DNA of 64,000 bases from Gnetum montanum (Eukaryota > Streptophyta > Gnetopsida > Gnetales > Gnetaceae), in NCBI GenBank assembly GCA_015680685.1, contig MNCI01000141.1, positions 1 to 64,000 of the forward strand, read 5' to 3'. Shown here piece after piece: positions 36,149-46,776 of the stretch. The position numbers and the translations under genes are program-made. Position 1 is the stretch's first letter. Each line of letters opens with the position of its first letter. Below the pieces are notes generated by a model, which was not told where the DNA came from, ran no database searches, and saw only the letters and a list, made by a program, of their open reading frames with translations.

Positions 36149-37480
36149 ATGACAAGGAGAAAGAGAGCCCTTTATTTGATTAGTTTCCTAACGAATCTCT
36201 CCTTGCAGGTGCTATTAATGCACAAATGCCCAATGAACCAAAATGGTATGACAACATCCTCATTTATCTGCTCAAGAAAGAACTTACACAAGGGCTGGAC
36301 ATTAGAAAGAAATAATAGTTTCTTCACTAGCTCAAGCATTTTATCGAGATTAATGAAAATATTTACAAAGTTTGTCCCGATGGCTCGGTATGTTGGTATG
36401 TCCCTAATACGAATCAACTATGTGTTCTTCAGGATGCTCACAAAAGTCCTTGTGGGGGCCATTATGTTAGGAGATGCATAGCCATAAAAATCCTTATGGA
36501 AGGGTATTATTGGCCAATAATCTTTAGGGATGCATACCAATTTGTCCACGCTTGTGATCATTTCCAGAGGGATGGTGGAATGATAGCTCAAATGGAGAGG
36601 CCACAATAATGGATATAACCTCTCGAGCCATTCAATATTTGGGGCACTAACTTTATGGGTCCCATCACACTTTTATCAAATGCAAAAGCATATATAATAG
36701 TCGTAGTTGACTATTATACCAAGTGGATAGAAGCAGCAGCTGTCACACCACTTCTACTCGGTTTGTATAAGAAAAAACATCATAAATAGGTTTGGTGTAC
36801 CTCGTGCATTAATTTCTAATAATGGAACTCATTTTACAGGTGCCACTTTCTAAAAATTGATGCAACGCTTGGGGGTTGAAGATAAACTCATAACACCATA
36901 TCACCCCTAAGCTAATGGTCAAGCTGAGGTCACTAATTAGGAGATTACAAAAATATTAATGCATACCATTAGCAAATACCATAGGGACTAAAGCACTAAA
37001 TTAAATAATTCCCTTTGGACCAACATTGCCCATCCAATCTAAGCTTCATACACTCTCTACAGCCTGTGACCTTGACCTAAATCTAAGTCTAGCACAGAAA
37101 GAACAATTGATGAACCTTAACTTGCTAGATGAAAATTGGTTAATGGCCCTGTCATCCAATGAAATGCATAAGGTATTCAACAAGAAATGCCATAACCTCA
37201 AAATAAGAAAAGTCAAGTTTCAACCAAGAGACAAGGTTCTTTATTGGAATCCTGCACATGTACCCCAATAAACCAAATTTTAAACATTATAGAAAGGACC
37301 TTACATCATAGATGAGACTTTTCCATCTGGGGCCATGATCATCTACAAACCTAATAGCCCAAATAAGAAAAAATTAGTCAACATTCAACAAATAAAAACT
37401 TTCCATGAGCCCAAGCCAACCAATGCATCAAACAGCTTGTTAGATGGAAAACCATGCTCAATCTCTTAGATCTCTCCCTT
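36149..37480 (+). pseudogene. integrase of element D
   Basis: Zinc-finger region: VLQDAHKSPCGGHYVRR, then ACDHFQRDGGMIA. Catalytic core: NIWGTNFMGPITLLS, YIIVVVDYYTKWIEAAAVT (first Asp present), GVPRALISNNGTHFTGATF (family norm DNGTHF, Asp changed to Asn), and KLMQRLGVEDKLITPYHP.ANGQAEVTN with the Glu present. Near 37020 a deletion removes the segment that in B encodes the GYSPYELVHGKLP stretch. The C-terminus ends KPNSPNKKKLVNIQ-like, without a chromodomain. Multiple stops. Confidence 0.8.
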
Positions 37481-37489
37481 CCAACGTAG

Positions 37490-38173
37490 TCATGGGGGAG
37501 ATGGCCACCCATACTAACACCTTAGGCATCTCCTCAGTTTTTGACTTTTTTGTTTTCCACATTTTTAGTTTTACAACTTTTTATTTTCATATTCTTTGTT
37601 TTACATTTTTTGTTTTACATATTTGTATTTTTAAGGTTATTGGTCTTCTCTTAGTTTTTGTTTTACACCATCATTAATATATTCAGTATTTATTATCTTC
37701 TTTTATAGTTATGTTTGCTTGTGTTTGAGATGTTTCTCTACTTTTTCTACTAATAAGGTGGTAGGTACAATGGTAATACACTACTCGATGATGGTATGCT
37801 TCATTTGTAATTTGATTGTTGATGTTTGGTTTCTAACTTTGAATGTCGTTACTGACAACTGGGACATGGTTTCTTTTCATGTAATAGGTAGTGAGTCCAC
37901 ATCATCCACTCATCCACATACTTTATGGTTTTCCTTATTTTGGAAGCATGAACTCTCTTCTTCATTAATGTAAGTTTAATAAATTGGTTACTTGTGTAGT
38001 TTGTGGAATTGGGAAGGAATCAAAGGTTTGGATAGGGTGTGGCTTCAAAGTGATGTGGTATTCTTTGTGCTTTTTTATTTTCCTGTGTGCAGGAGTATTC
38101 TCATAAGCTTTTCATCATTCCACATCATTTCACAATAGGAAGTCAAATAAGTCCTTGCATGGTGTGATCCTCA

Positions 38174-38214
<41 letters not shown>

Positions 38215-39533
38215 GGATTCGAAGCACACCCCTTGGACAAAATAAATGCAAAAAATTCATGGGTCTTTGCATGGTGTAGTTTCTATTCAAAAAAAAACAT
38301 GGAAATTCAAAGCACATCCCTTAGACCAAATAAAAGGGCTACAAGCACTAGTTATGAGACTTTTCTTGTCTCCTCTAACTAAGGCCCTTTCTCACTTTCT
38401 ATCTTCAATCCAATTTAGTATGGTGGTGGTTTTGTGGGAGCATTCTTGTATCTTAGGGGATGGACTAGTCATAGAATGTCGATGCTAAGTCACTAAAAGT
38501 GGTTGGTTTTGATATGGACTAAGGATGGATCCTACCAAGTCATTTAATCACAAACTCCATAAGGGATTGCATGTGACCATAATTACAAACTCCATTCCAC
38601 TCTCTCTATTATCCATCTATGCTTTTCATGCCTCACTTCATTGCTAGTTTCATATTTTGATTCAATGTTCTAGTTTAATGTGACAAGTTTCTCAGTTAGT
38701 TAATTTTGGATTTTTGTACTTAACTTTTTATAACCATTAATCATTCATGGATCCCATGAACTCCTTGGTTTGAAGTTATGCAAGGGCATAAAAGGCCTAT
38801 GCTTGCTTTGGGGAGGACCCATTTGCATATCTTTTGGTTTGGTTAAGTTAAGTTCCTTACCCTTAGACATTGTTAAAATTAAATTCTTTTTATTTACCCC
38901 ATCCAAGTCATCCAATTTTATGCACCTTCACAACTATTTGTAATGAACTCCATTTTATTGTTGTGAATACCCTCTTTCCAGTGTTCCTTGTGTTAAGCTT
39001 TTTCTAAATTTTATGGATCACTCCTCTTATTTAACCCATTCATCAGTCTTTCCACTAACAACATCAAGCAACCAATCTATCACAATCACAACATGGCTAA
39101 ATAAATTCACCAATGAGACAAGGTATTCAATGATTATCTGTTGCACTATATATACTAATCCTTGGTTTTGTTGTGATTGCAGTGGAAAGTGTGGACTGGA
39201 AGTAGGATTGTATTCACCAAGGAGGATGCAGCCATATCACTCGCGAGAAATTGTTTATAATTGTTGGATCTCTTCTACCTCTCCCTCATTTTTCTGTTGC
39301 CAAGAGGGGTTGGATGTCCTTTCGATCCATTGGTGTTCTTTCCTATTATCATGAACACCCAATTTTGTACACAATTGTAATATTGTATGCTCAAGCACTT
39401 TTGTATTTTTCTGTTTTCTTTGTGTCACTTTGCATGTTAGTCAAATAAGTCCACACCCCCTAATATATTTTGTAAAGGACTTGTTCCTCTTCTTTTGCAC
39501 TCGAGGACAAGTTTTTATTCAGTCGTGGGGGTA
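37490..39533 (+). repeat. 3' spacer and PPT of element D
   Basis: Begins ATGGGGGAGATGGCC. It is T-rich and collinear with the spacers of B and C, including TTTGGGGAGGACCC near 38808. A (GA)17 microsatellite lies at 38178-38211 where C and B have short A/G runs. It ends in CGTGGGGGTA before the 3' LTR. No coding evidence; ORF3 of B is absent here. Confidence 0.75.
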
Positions 39534-40408
39534 TGATAAATCATGTTTTTCAATGCTCCGATATCAGGGTGGCCACGATATCAAGTACACGATATGGTGG
39601 CCCAAGATGTGATATCATACATTTGATATCGCAGGGTTACTTTCAGGTCTATAAATACAGGATCCAGGCACATAATTGGAAGTAAGTTTTTGGCAGTCAA
39701 GTAGCGAAACTCTTGCAGTTTGTCCATTTAAAAGTTAGAATATTTTTCAAGTGCCCACAATAGGAGGTCTAAGTGTGAAAGGATATTTATTCAAGCATTG
39801 ATATACCTGAGCACACCATTGTGTTGGCAATAAAGACAAACTCTTTGATTCATTCCTCGCAACACTTGAGACTTTCTTTCTTATGCATTTATATTCTATG
39901 CAATTTACATGTTTTACAATTTACGTAAATATTATTTATGAAGTAATTAATTTTGATCAATCACGCAAACCATTAAAATACACAAGTATGACCCCTTTGA
40001 GCATACATGTAATGCTTGGTAGCTTAGAAACGATTAGCGTTTAATAGCCCAGCGGTGTTTGCACAAAGTTCTGGATGTGTCCAGGAAGTGGGAATGGTTA
40101 CTTGTGTTAGTCTAGACTAGACTATAGTTTACTTAGCAATTAATCACTCTTACTTTTATTCTTGTTCTAGGTGAGTAATTTGATAAAAACACCAAATAAT
40201 AAAAAAATCTTACACCTCAGTCACACTTAACCATACAATTGTGCTCCACAAGTGGGACTAAGAAGACAACGAACTGACAACACACACACACACACACACT
40301 ATTTAGCTCTAGTGTACTTAGTAATTATAGTCTGTGGAATTCGACCAAATTGCATGTGAATGCGTGTGATTCATATGGTTGGGTGTAGGGGTACCTTGCC
40401 AGTCATCA
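39534..40408 (+). repeat. 3' LTR of element D
   Basis: 875 bp, TGATAAATCATG to GCCAGTCATCA. TATA box TCTATAAATACA near 39650. A (CA)10 run at 40281-40299 is longer than the matching run in the 5' LTR. Confidence 0.9.
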
Positions 40409-40413
40409 AGTAC

Positions 40414-40429
40414 CTTCAACCACTTATCA
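40414..40429 (+). repeat. stranded terminal 16 bp of element B's 3' LTR
   Basis: CTTCAACCACTTATCA corresponds to the family terminus CTTGCCACTCATCA with a 2-base insertion. It directly follows D's right target duplication. This is the true right end of element B; ATCAT (40430-40434) would be its target word. Confidence 0.7.
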
Positions 40430-42060
40430 ATCATAGATATGATATCATAACTACAATATCATTACTAACAAATTTTTGACTTTATCACTAGGTAAAGAAA
40501 ATGTTATTGCTAATGCTTTGAGTAGAGTATGAACCATGATGATAGGAGTTGTTACTACAATGATAAAAGATGACCTTCAACAACACCTTTCATAAGATCC
40601 ATACATTGAGAAAATCTTCCAAGACTAACGAAATATCTAAACATTAACTTAAGAAGGGAATCTTGTATAAGGACTAACAATTGTATGTTCCCAAGAAAGA
40701 ATGGAGAAGGAAACTACTCCATAAAGTACACAAGGTTTTTTATGTAAGTCATCCTAGATTTATTAAGACATATCTAACTATGAAAAAGTTTTATTATTAG
40801 CTAATATTGAAAGAAGATATAGTCCAATATGTTAAAAATTAACCTACATGCCAAATGGTAAAGGCAAAGTAGGAGAAATCCAAAGGATTTCATCAATTCT
40901 TGAAAGTTCTAACCTAGAAGTGGAAAAATTTGGCCATGGATTTTATAAGTAGACTTCATAAAATCAAAAGAAAAAATGATGCTATCCTAGTAGTGATGGA
41001 TTAACTATAAAAAATTGTCCATTTCTGTGTGGTTAAAAACACTATTACTGCTTTTAATGTAGTGGGAGATTTTACTTATAAATTGTCTAGCTACATGGAA
41101 GTTAAAAAACTAGAACCTTTGATAGAGATTCAAAATTTATGTCAGAAGTCTAGCATAAGTTCTTCCAATTACTCAGCGCTTAACTTAAAAGAAAACTGAA
41201 AGGATAAATAAAAAAAATACAAAGATATTAACAAGCTATGTTGAAAATAGACCAAGAACTTGGAAAAGTTATTTGCATTTAGCAGAATTTTCTTATAATA
41301 ATAGTTTTCATAGTTTAGCCAAAATAACTCTTTTTGAACTTATTTTTGATAGGAATTCCACGTCCCCTATTTCTTGGTATGATCTAGTTGCAACAAAGGA
41401 CTACAAGGATGATGAGCTAAAAATTATAGAACAAACAGTAAACAAAGTTAAAATGAATTTATAGACAACTCAACAAAAATATAAAGGACATGTAGAAAAG
41501 GCATGAATTAAGAAAGAATTTCAAATTGGAAACTAGATTTTATTAAGTTATAGAGTCCATTAAACTAGGTAGTTATTCAAAACTTTCACCTCATTTTTGT
41601 GGTCTATTTTCTATTATTGAACAAACATGGGAAGTAGCACATAAATTATTTTTATCTATTGATATAAAATTCCATTTTGTATTCCATGTTAGATTGCTTA
41701 AGGATTTTTATGGTAATGATACCCCTTATATTCTAGACTGGCACAATTTGTAGCTTAAATCTAATGCTAGTTTTAATGTAAAGAATATTAAGATTAAAGA
41801 TGAAATATTTATTAGATTAAGAAGTAAGTTTATTACATAAGTGTTGGTTGAATGATCTCATTGTCAATAGGAGACCTAGGAGTAGAAAGAATATATCCTT
41901 AATTATTTGAAGATTATGAACTTTTATGTTATGAGTATTTTAATTTTGTATACAATGAAGAGGATGAGGTAGAAAAGGATCTATATGAACTTATGAAGCA
42001 ACGAGAAATCCCTTTGGAATTTGAAGATCAGTTCAAGGATGAACACAAGTCTTTTGGAAG
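40430..42060 (+). pseudogene. chromovirus-type Ty3/gypsy pol fragment (RNase H end, integrase, chromodomain-like tail)
   Basis: GKENVIANALSR (40492-40527) is the RNase H C-terminus. Integrase shows LYVPKKEW-like wording, KLLHKVHKVFYVSHPRFIKT (zinc finger His pair), MDF.SRLHKIKRKNDAILVV (catalytic Asp), and HLAEFSYNNSFHSLAKITLF at 41270. The tail reads SPHFCGPFSIIEQTWEVAHK, FHVRLLKDFYGNDTPYILDW and VLVEWSHCQ..TQEWKEYI, as in the chromodomain-type terminus. It belongs to a different Ty3 clade from A-D. Gag to RT is absent on the left because element B adjoins at 40429. Confidence 0.75.
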
Positions 42061-42067
42061 GTGGGGG

Positions 42068-42600
42068 ATTGGGGTAGTTTGTAATGTACTAAACCAATTT
42101 TGGTTTAGGAAAATAAATGTGTGGTAAAACAATATGGAAACTGTGTTAGTAATAACTTATCCTAATTAAAGGGTGAACAATTTGTGTTAAGTAATTAATT
42201 ATAGGTTAAGGATTGCAACTTTCCATTGGGTGCCTTTGGATGGTTGTAGCATGGCTCAAATAGGAGCAAGTGGTTGGAAGAAATGACAACATGGGTCCCT
42301 AGAGAAGTAAGGCAACAAGGATCTAGTCACTCTAACCTTACGTATAGCAAGCCAGGTCATAAAGTATTATGCTAATTGTCTCTAAGTTAACCCAAACACC
42401 AAAGAACCCAAAGAGAGAGATTCATGACTATAATCAAGCTAATGACATATTTTAAAACATTAATAAAACTTCTCTTTTTGCTTTTTCTTTCTCAAATCCT
42501 TCTCTTTTTCCTTTTTCTTGCTCAAATCTTGTATATAAAGTTACATTGCATTTTGATAAGCAATCAAAAAGTATGCATTTAAACAACATAATAGCATGTC
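42068..42600 (+). repeat. probable 3' LTR of the chromovirus element
   Basis: GAAGGTGGGGGATTGGGG follows the pol tail as a PPT, then TGTAATGTACTAAACC begins the LTR-like stretch. A TATA box (GTATATAAAG, near 42534) is present. The end is not determined and no second copy is in the window. Confidence 0.4.
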
Positions 42601-44290
42601 ACAATTATAATGAGTTTTCATATCCAAGTATACATCTTTCAAGACAAACTCCAGACTTGCCATTGTAGTCATAAATATTTAGTGGCAGGAGGACTGGAAT
42701 TTTGGGTTTTGTCCTGCTTAAGCTTGAAAATTAAGATGCACCAATTATTTTCATACGATTTTGTGAGGGAAAAAAAAAGGTATCATAAAACCCATTCGCC
42801 GCCTACTTGATACTATATTTCCAACCAATTGAGATATGGCCAACTCATTAAATCGAGATATAGACACCAAAACAACCAATTTCTTCCATTTGTCCTTTTC
42901 TGAGTTTTTCAGTAAATGCTCGGTGGACTTAATGGCAGACTTTAACGGTTGCGAATGGAGAGAATCGGATATGCGGTTAGCAGTCACCAATTATCTTTTG
43001 GTTTCTCCACGTAATGCAAGGGCAATGGCTAATCGATTGACAGTCTATTTAAGCCGTAAGATTCTTGACTTTGTCTCATAGTGAATCATTTTTCCCTCTC
43101 TTTATATCGGTATCTTTCCCTGTCTTTTTTCACTCCATTTAATTGCTCTCTTCTGTTTGTGTTTATAATTGTATAATGTGCTCATAGCATGGAAAGCCGA
43201 CTATTTCATATATAACTTATGGAGAATATTTTGTGGTGTCCATCATGTATGGAATTTTTAATATATAACTCATGGAGAATTTTATATGATGTAGATCATG
43301 TAAGACTAGTTTGTATTTTGGAGAGTGGGTTCTCTCCAATCTTACTGTCTATGATGCATCTGTAAATAGAGTTTGTATTGTTTGGACTTTGCATTGAACC
43401 ATCTTTTATAAGTAGAATTTATTTGATTAATAACTCACAAGTAAAGTTTGGATGCCTGGTCTTGTTTCTACATTCTTTCATCGTCCACACCTTGATACCG
43501 TAGTTTCATAAACAATGAGCTACCACGATCATTATAGCTTGTGGGGGAAAACCACCTTTCAAAGATGTCATAGGTAGTTTTCAAAGATGTTATAGGTAGT
43601 TTTTAAGGTATGTATAGGTATCAAAAAGTTTCAACAAGGAAGAATTTTTATACTAAATTTGCCATCATAGCTTACATGTTTGGTTTTTGAGAAAGTCCAT
43701 TTTATAAGGTAGTTAATAAATTTAAAAGAAAAAAAGTATAGATTAAGTAAAATGAAATTGTTTGAAAAGATACAAAGTACCAATAGTTGGATGGTAAGTA
43801 AGACCTCATGCACCTTGACTAGAGTTTTGCATGCAATCTTTTGGGCCATCCATAGATTATTTAATGCAATTTGATCCCATTCAAAAAGATAAAACAAGAG
43901 TAGATAATTGTTGTGCACTAGATTTGCAATAATACAAATGAATTTAAAATTGTTAATCATATAGATTAAGGGTGTTGGACCCTAAAAAATATTAATAATA
44001 AGCAAAAGAAATAGAGTACATGATATATTTAATCATTAAATAGAAAGCACTAAAAATAACATAGAAATGAGTAACTTTCTAATTTTAGTGATGTTTAGTT
44101 AGGTGTACAATCTTACAATACATCCTTTGAAAATCAATAGAGAAAAATTAATTATTAGCATGGAGGATGGTCTCAATTCTAACAACATCTACTAAAACTA
44201 AAATTATTTACTTACATCCATTGAGACTCATTGGATATATGGGACCAATTTCAAAATTCCTTTTATAGAATTTTTGTTAATTTATAACTT

Positions 44291-44357
44291 GGTGCTACCT
44301 AGTAGAATCAAACATATGACTTGAGGTTACCAAGATGCTTACTACTAGGTTAACACC
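44291..44357 (-). repeat. tRNA-like relic 1 (possible SINE head)
   Basis: On the minus strand GGTGTTAACCTAGTAG resembles an A box and GTTTGATTCTAC a B box. The ends GGTGTTA and TAGCACC can pair as a 7-bp acceptor stem with one wobble. It is too decayed for a functional tRNA. Confidence 0.3.
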
Positions 44358-45007
44358 TCATTGTTTATTTATTTTTGAAATTGATTTAATGAATCAACCA
44401 AAAAAAGCTTAGCCAAAAGAAAATGTCCAATAACATACGATGACACAAATTGTCAATAAGAGTTGACCTTGGATTAAGACTTTTTAGCAAGACTGTACTT
44501 ATAGATACATATGATTATTATGACTCTAGCCACAGCACAGCATATCCATTATAGTGTAGCCAGCAAAAAAATGTAGCTGAGATGCATAAATAGCTTCTCC
44601 ATGTGACTTGGGCATGGTTCAAAATGACTCACCTGTATGCTCATAAGAGCAATCAAATGCAGGCTGTTTCTTAGCCTCCATGATATCTGACAAAATTTTT
44701 TGACGCCTGGTAGTCTGTGACCGCGCTTCTTTTCACCGCAAACACTTCCGTTCATTCAAGAAAATATTAAACTTAAGAAATATTCAAATTTCGTTTGTAG
44801 TGACCGATTCAAACTTTGACAGATTATTCAAACACGTGACTGTACCATGACTTCTATTAAAAATTACCAACCGCTAAAAAGAATGCTCCATGTGGCGGTC
44901 GCAATCGCATTCTTTTTCTTGCGATTGTTATGTTGTTTGGACAGGATGTTGAAACTTTATATAACTCATCGAGTATTATAGTTATCATTAAATCATTTAC
45001 ACAATCA

Positions 45008-45083
45008 GGTGTTACCCTAGAGGTAAAATCGAATCCATAACTTAAAGCTTTCAAATTAAGAGTCTTAACACCAAGCTAACACC
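45008..45083 (-). repeat. tRNA-like relic 2 (possible SINE head)
   Basis: 76 nt on the minus strand with perfect 7-bp ends GGTGTTA/TAACACC, extended to 14-bp inverted arms at 45001-45014 and 45077-45090, and a GGATTCGATTTT B-box-like word. The anticodon arm does not form a 7-base loop, so I do not call a tRNA gene. The inverted arms also allow a tiny MITE. Confidence 0.35.
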
Positions 45084-45163
45084 TGATTGTTAAAAAATAC
45101 AGAAAAGATTATGTATACCTTATCAAATCAGCCATTACCTAATGGCTATGCATATGCATACCC

Positions 45164-45271
45164 CATGATACCACCCATTTTCTATCCCTATGCTCCTACT
45201 CACATCTCAATCACCTCCATGATACCACCCATTTTCTACCCCTATGCTCCGACTCACATCTCAATCACCTC
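45164..45271 (+). repeat. 54-bp tandem duplication
   Basis: 45164-45217 and 45218-45271 differ at two positions. The unit is 18 codons long and keeps the frame of the short ORF 45087-45287, giving two copies of MIPPIFYPYAPTHISITS. There is no other support for that ORF being a gene. Confidence 0.85.
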
Positions 45272-45770
45272 CAAGTTTTGTCCGTAAAAGCAACTTTTAC
45301 TTTTACCCCTACACATAAACCAGTGTCGGCCAAGGAAGGTGCAATATTCCTCGTTCTAGGCCATGGGTACCAACACACCATGTGTGTTTAGATACATATT
45401 CAACGCATATAAAGTATGTTATGGCGCTCATTGCAGCGCAATTATTGCGTCATGATAGCTTCACTAATCACCGCTTCAAGTACGAACATTATTGCATGCC
45501 AATCATTTTATTTCTCGGATTGACCAATTACTTGATTCCTCGGTCAAAATAAACTTTTAATTATCATTAATTAACACGCAAGTTATCGTATTCCTCATTA
45601 ACAACATCGTTTTTAGACGCTGCCCGGCCTTAGTCTACCCTTTAATTTTTTTTGAGGTTAGCGGTTGAGGATAGTGCACGTGGAACTTTTTTGCAATTAA
45701 TAGAAGGTTGAACCATTCCCAAGTCGGCAGCAAGGATCAACCATGGCAGTCTCTCTGGAAAAAAATCTAT

Positions 45771-46005
45771 NNNNNNNNNNNNNNNNNNNNNNNNNNNNNN
45801 NNNNNNNNNNNNNNNNNNNNNNNNNNNNNNNNNNNNNNNNNNNNNNNNNNNNNNNNNNNNNNNNNNNNNNNNNNNNNNNNNNNNNNNNNNNNNNNNNNNN
45901 NNNNNNNNNNNNNNNNNNNNNNNNNNNNNNNNNNNNNNNNNNNNNNNNNNNNNNNNNNNNNNNNNNNNNNNNNNNNNNNNNNNNNNNNNNNNNNNNNNNN
46001 NNNNN
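45771..46005. other. assembly gap (235 N)
   Basis: An unbroken run of N. Frames predicted across it are meaningless. Confidence 0.98.
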
Positions 46006-46179
46006 GGAAAAAAAAAAAAAAAAACTTATGGAGATGGTTTCCAATGTGATGGGCTGCAGGAACAGTGCCCTGGTTGGCCATATCGACCAAAAATAACGGC
46101 ATGTTACCCATCCACCAGACACATACACAGACACGTATACTCATCCTGCAGTGCAGGCTGCAGCTTTAAATTTATCTAA

Positions 46180-46344
46180 TTTTAGGGTTTTCGGATCTAT
46201 ACATATTATATGTTCAACTGCTGTAATTTGTAGCTGCAGGACTTGAGGCCTAGTTGCAAGTGTATTCAAATGTCAAAAAGGAGGACCAGCCGAGCACGTA
46301 CAGACAACGCCATTTTTAGGGTTTTCGGATCTATACATATTATA
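46180..46344 (+). repeat. 31-bp direct repeat pair
   Basis: The 31 bases at 46180-46210 recur at 46314-46344, beginning TTTTAGGGTTTTCGGATC. The pair lies in the 3' flank of the NPF gene. Confidence 0.8.
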
Positions 46345-46776
46345 GACGAGATATAAACGGAAAAGAAAAAAGAGGAAAAAAAAAAGAAAAAGAAAAAAAT
46401 TTATAGAAGGCAAACTTAATGAACCGGGATGTTACGCAGGGAAATATCCATACAAACAACCAATTCCAAAGTGGAGGAACACAATCTGGAGATGCATCTT
46501 CCACCAAGGATTAACTGAAAACAGGAGCTACCAAGGATCAACTGAAAACAAGAGCAGAAGAAGGGTGGCAGAAAACTGGATGAAGCAGAAAATACCAGAA
46601 ATTATGAAGGGAGACTCCCGTAAAGTGATTCCTGTTGAGGAAGGTTGCTTAGACTCATGGATTAAAGCAAATTATATCATATTGATCCAGCACAGTAAGT
46701 TGTCCTATTTGTATCTCAAAGTTACATGAAACTGAAATGAAACTGAAATTGTGCAGAAGATTTACATAGTCTTAGT

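Larger units (their letters stand above)
30384..40408 (+). mobile_element. Ty3/gypsy element D, near full length, inserted in B's 3' LTR
   Basis: 10,025 bp with both LTRs, PBS, gag, protease, RT, RNase H, integrase, 3' spacer and PPT. Flanks GGTAC (30379-30383) and AGTAC (40409-40413) form a 5-bp target duplication with one transition. By eye the LTRs agree at about nine bases in ten. It is the most complete copy, but gag has lost its start codon, protease and RT active sites are altered, and part of RT is replaced by an assembly error. Confidence 0.9.
42600..46690. other. low-copy spacer, no supported gene
   Basis: AT-rich sequence with overlapping short frames on both strands at 42751-43081 (about 80 codons each) that match no family I know. 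A TATTTAAG box near 43045 is followed by a 400-base stretch that resembles a transcribed leader or LTR. Two tRNA-like relics, a 54-bp tandem duplication, an N gap and a 31-bp direct repeat are listed separately. Confidence 0.5.

Noticed and set aside
42751-43081. Opposing frames of about 80 codons on both strands as a small gene
   Set aside because: No recognisable motif, no splice context, and the two overlap antisense, as expected by chance in this composition.
45008-45083. Functional tRNA gene
   Set aside because: Although 76 nt long with a perfect acceptor stem, the anticodon arm and T arm do not fold to the standard shape.
45697-46144. Long frames across 45771-46005
   Set aside because: They consist mostly of N translated as X, an artefact of the assembly gap.
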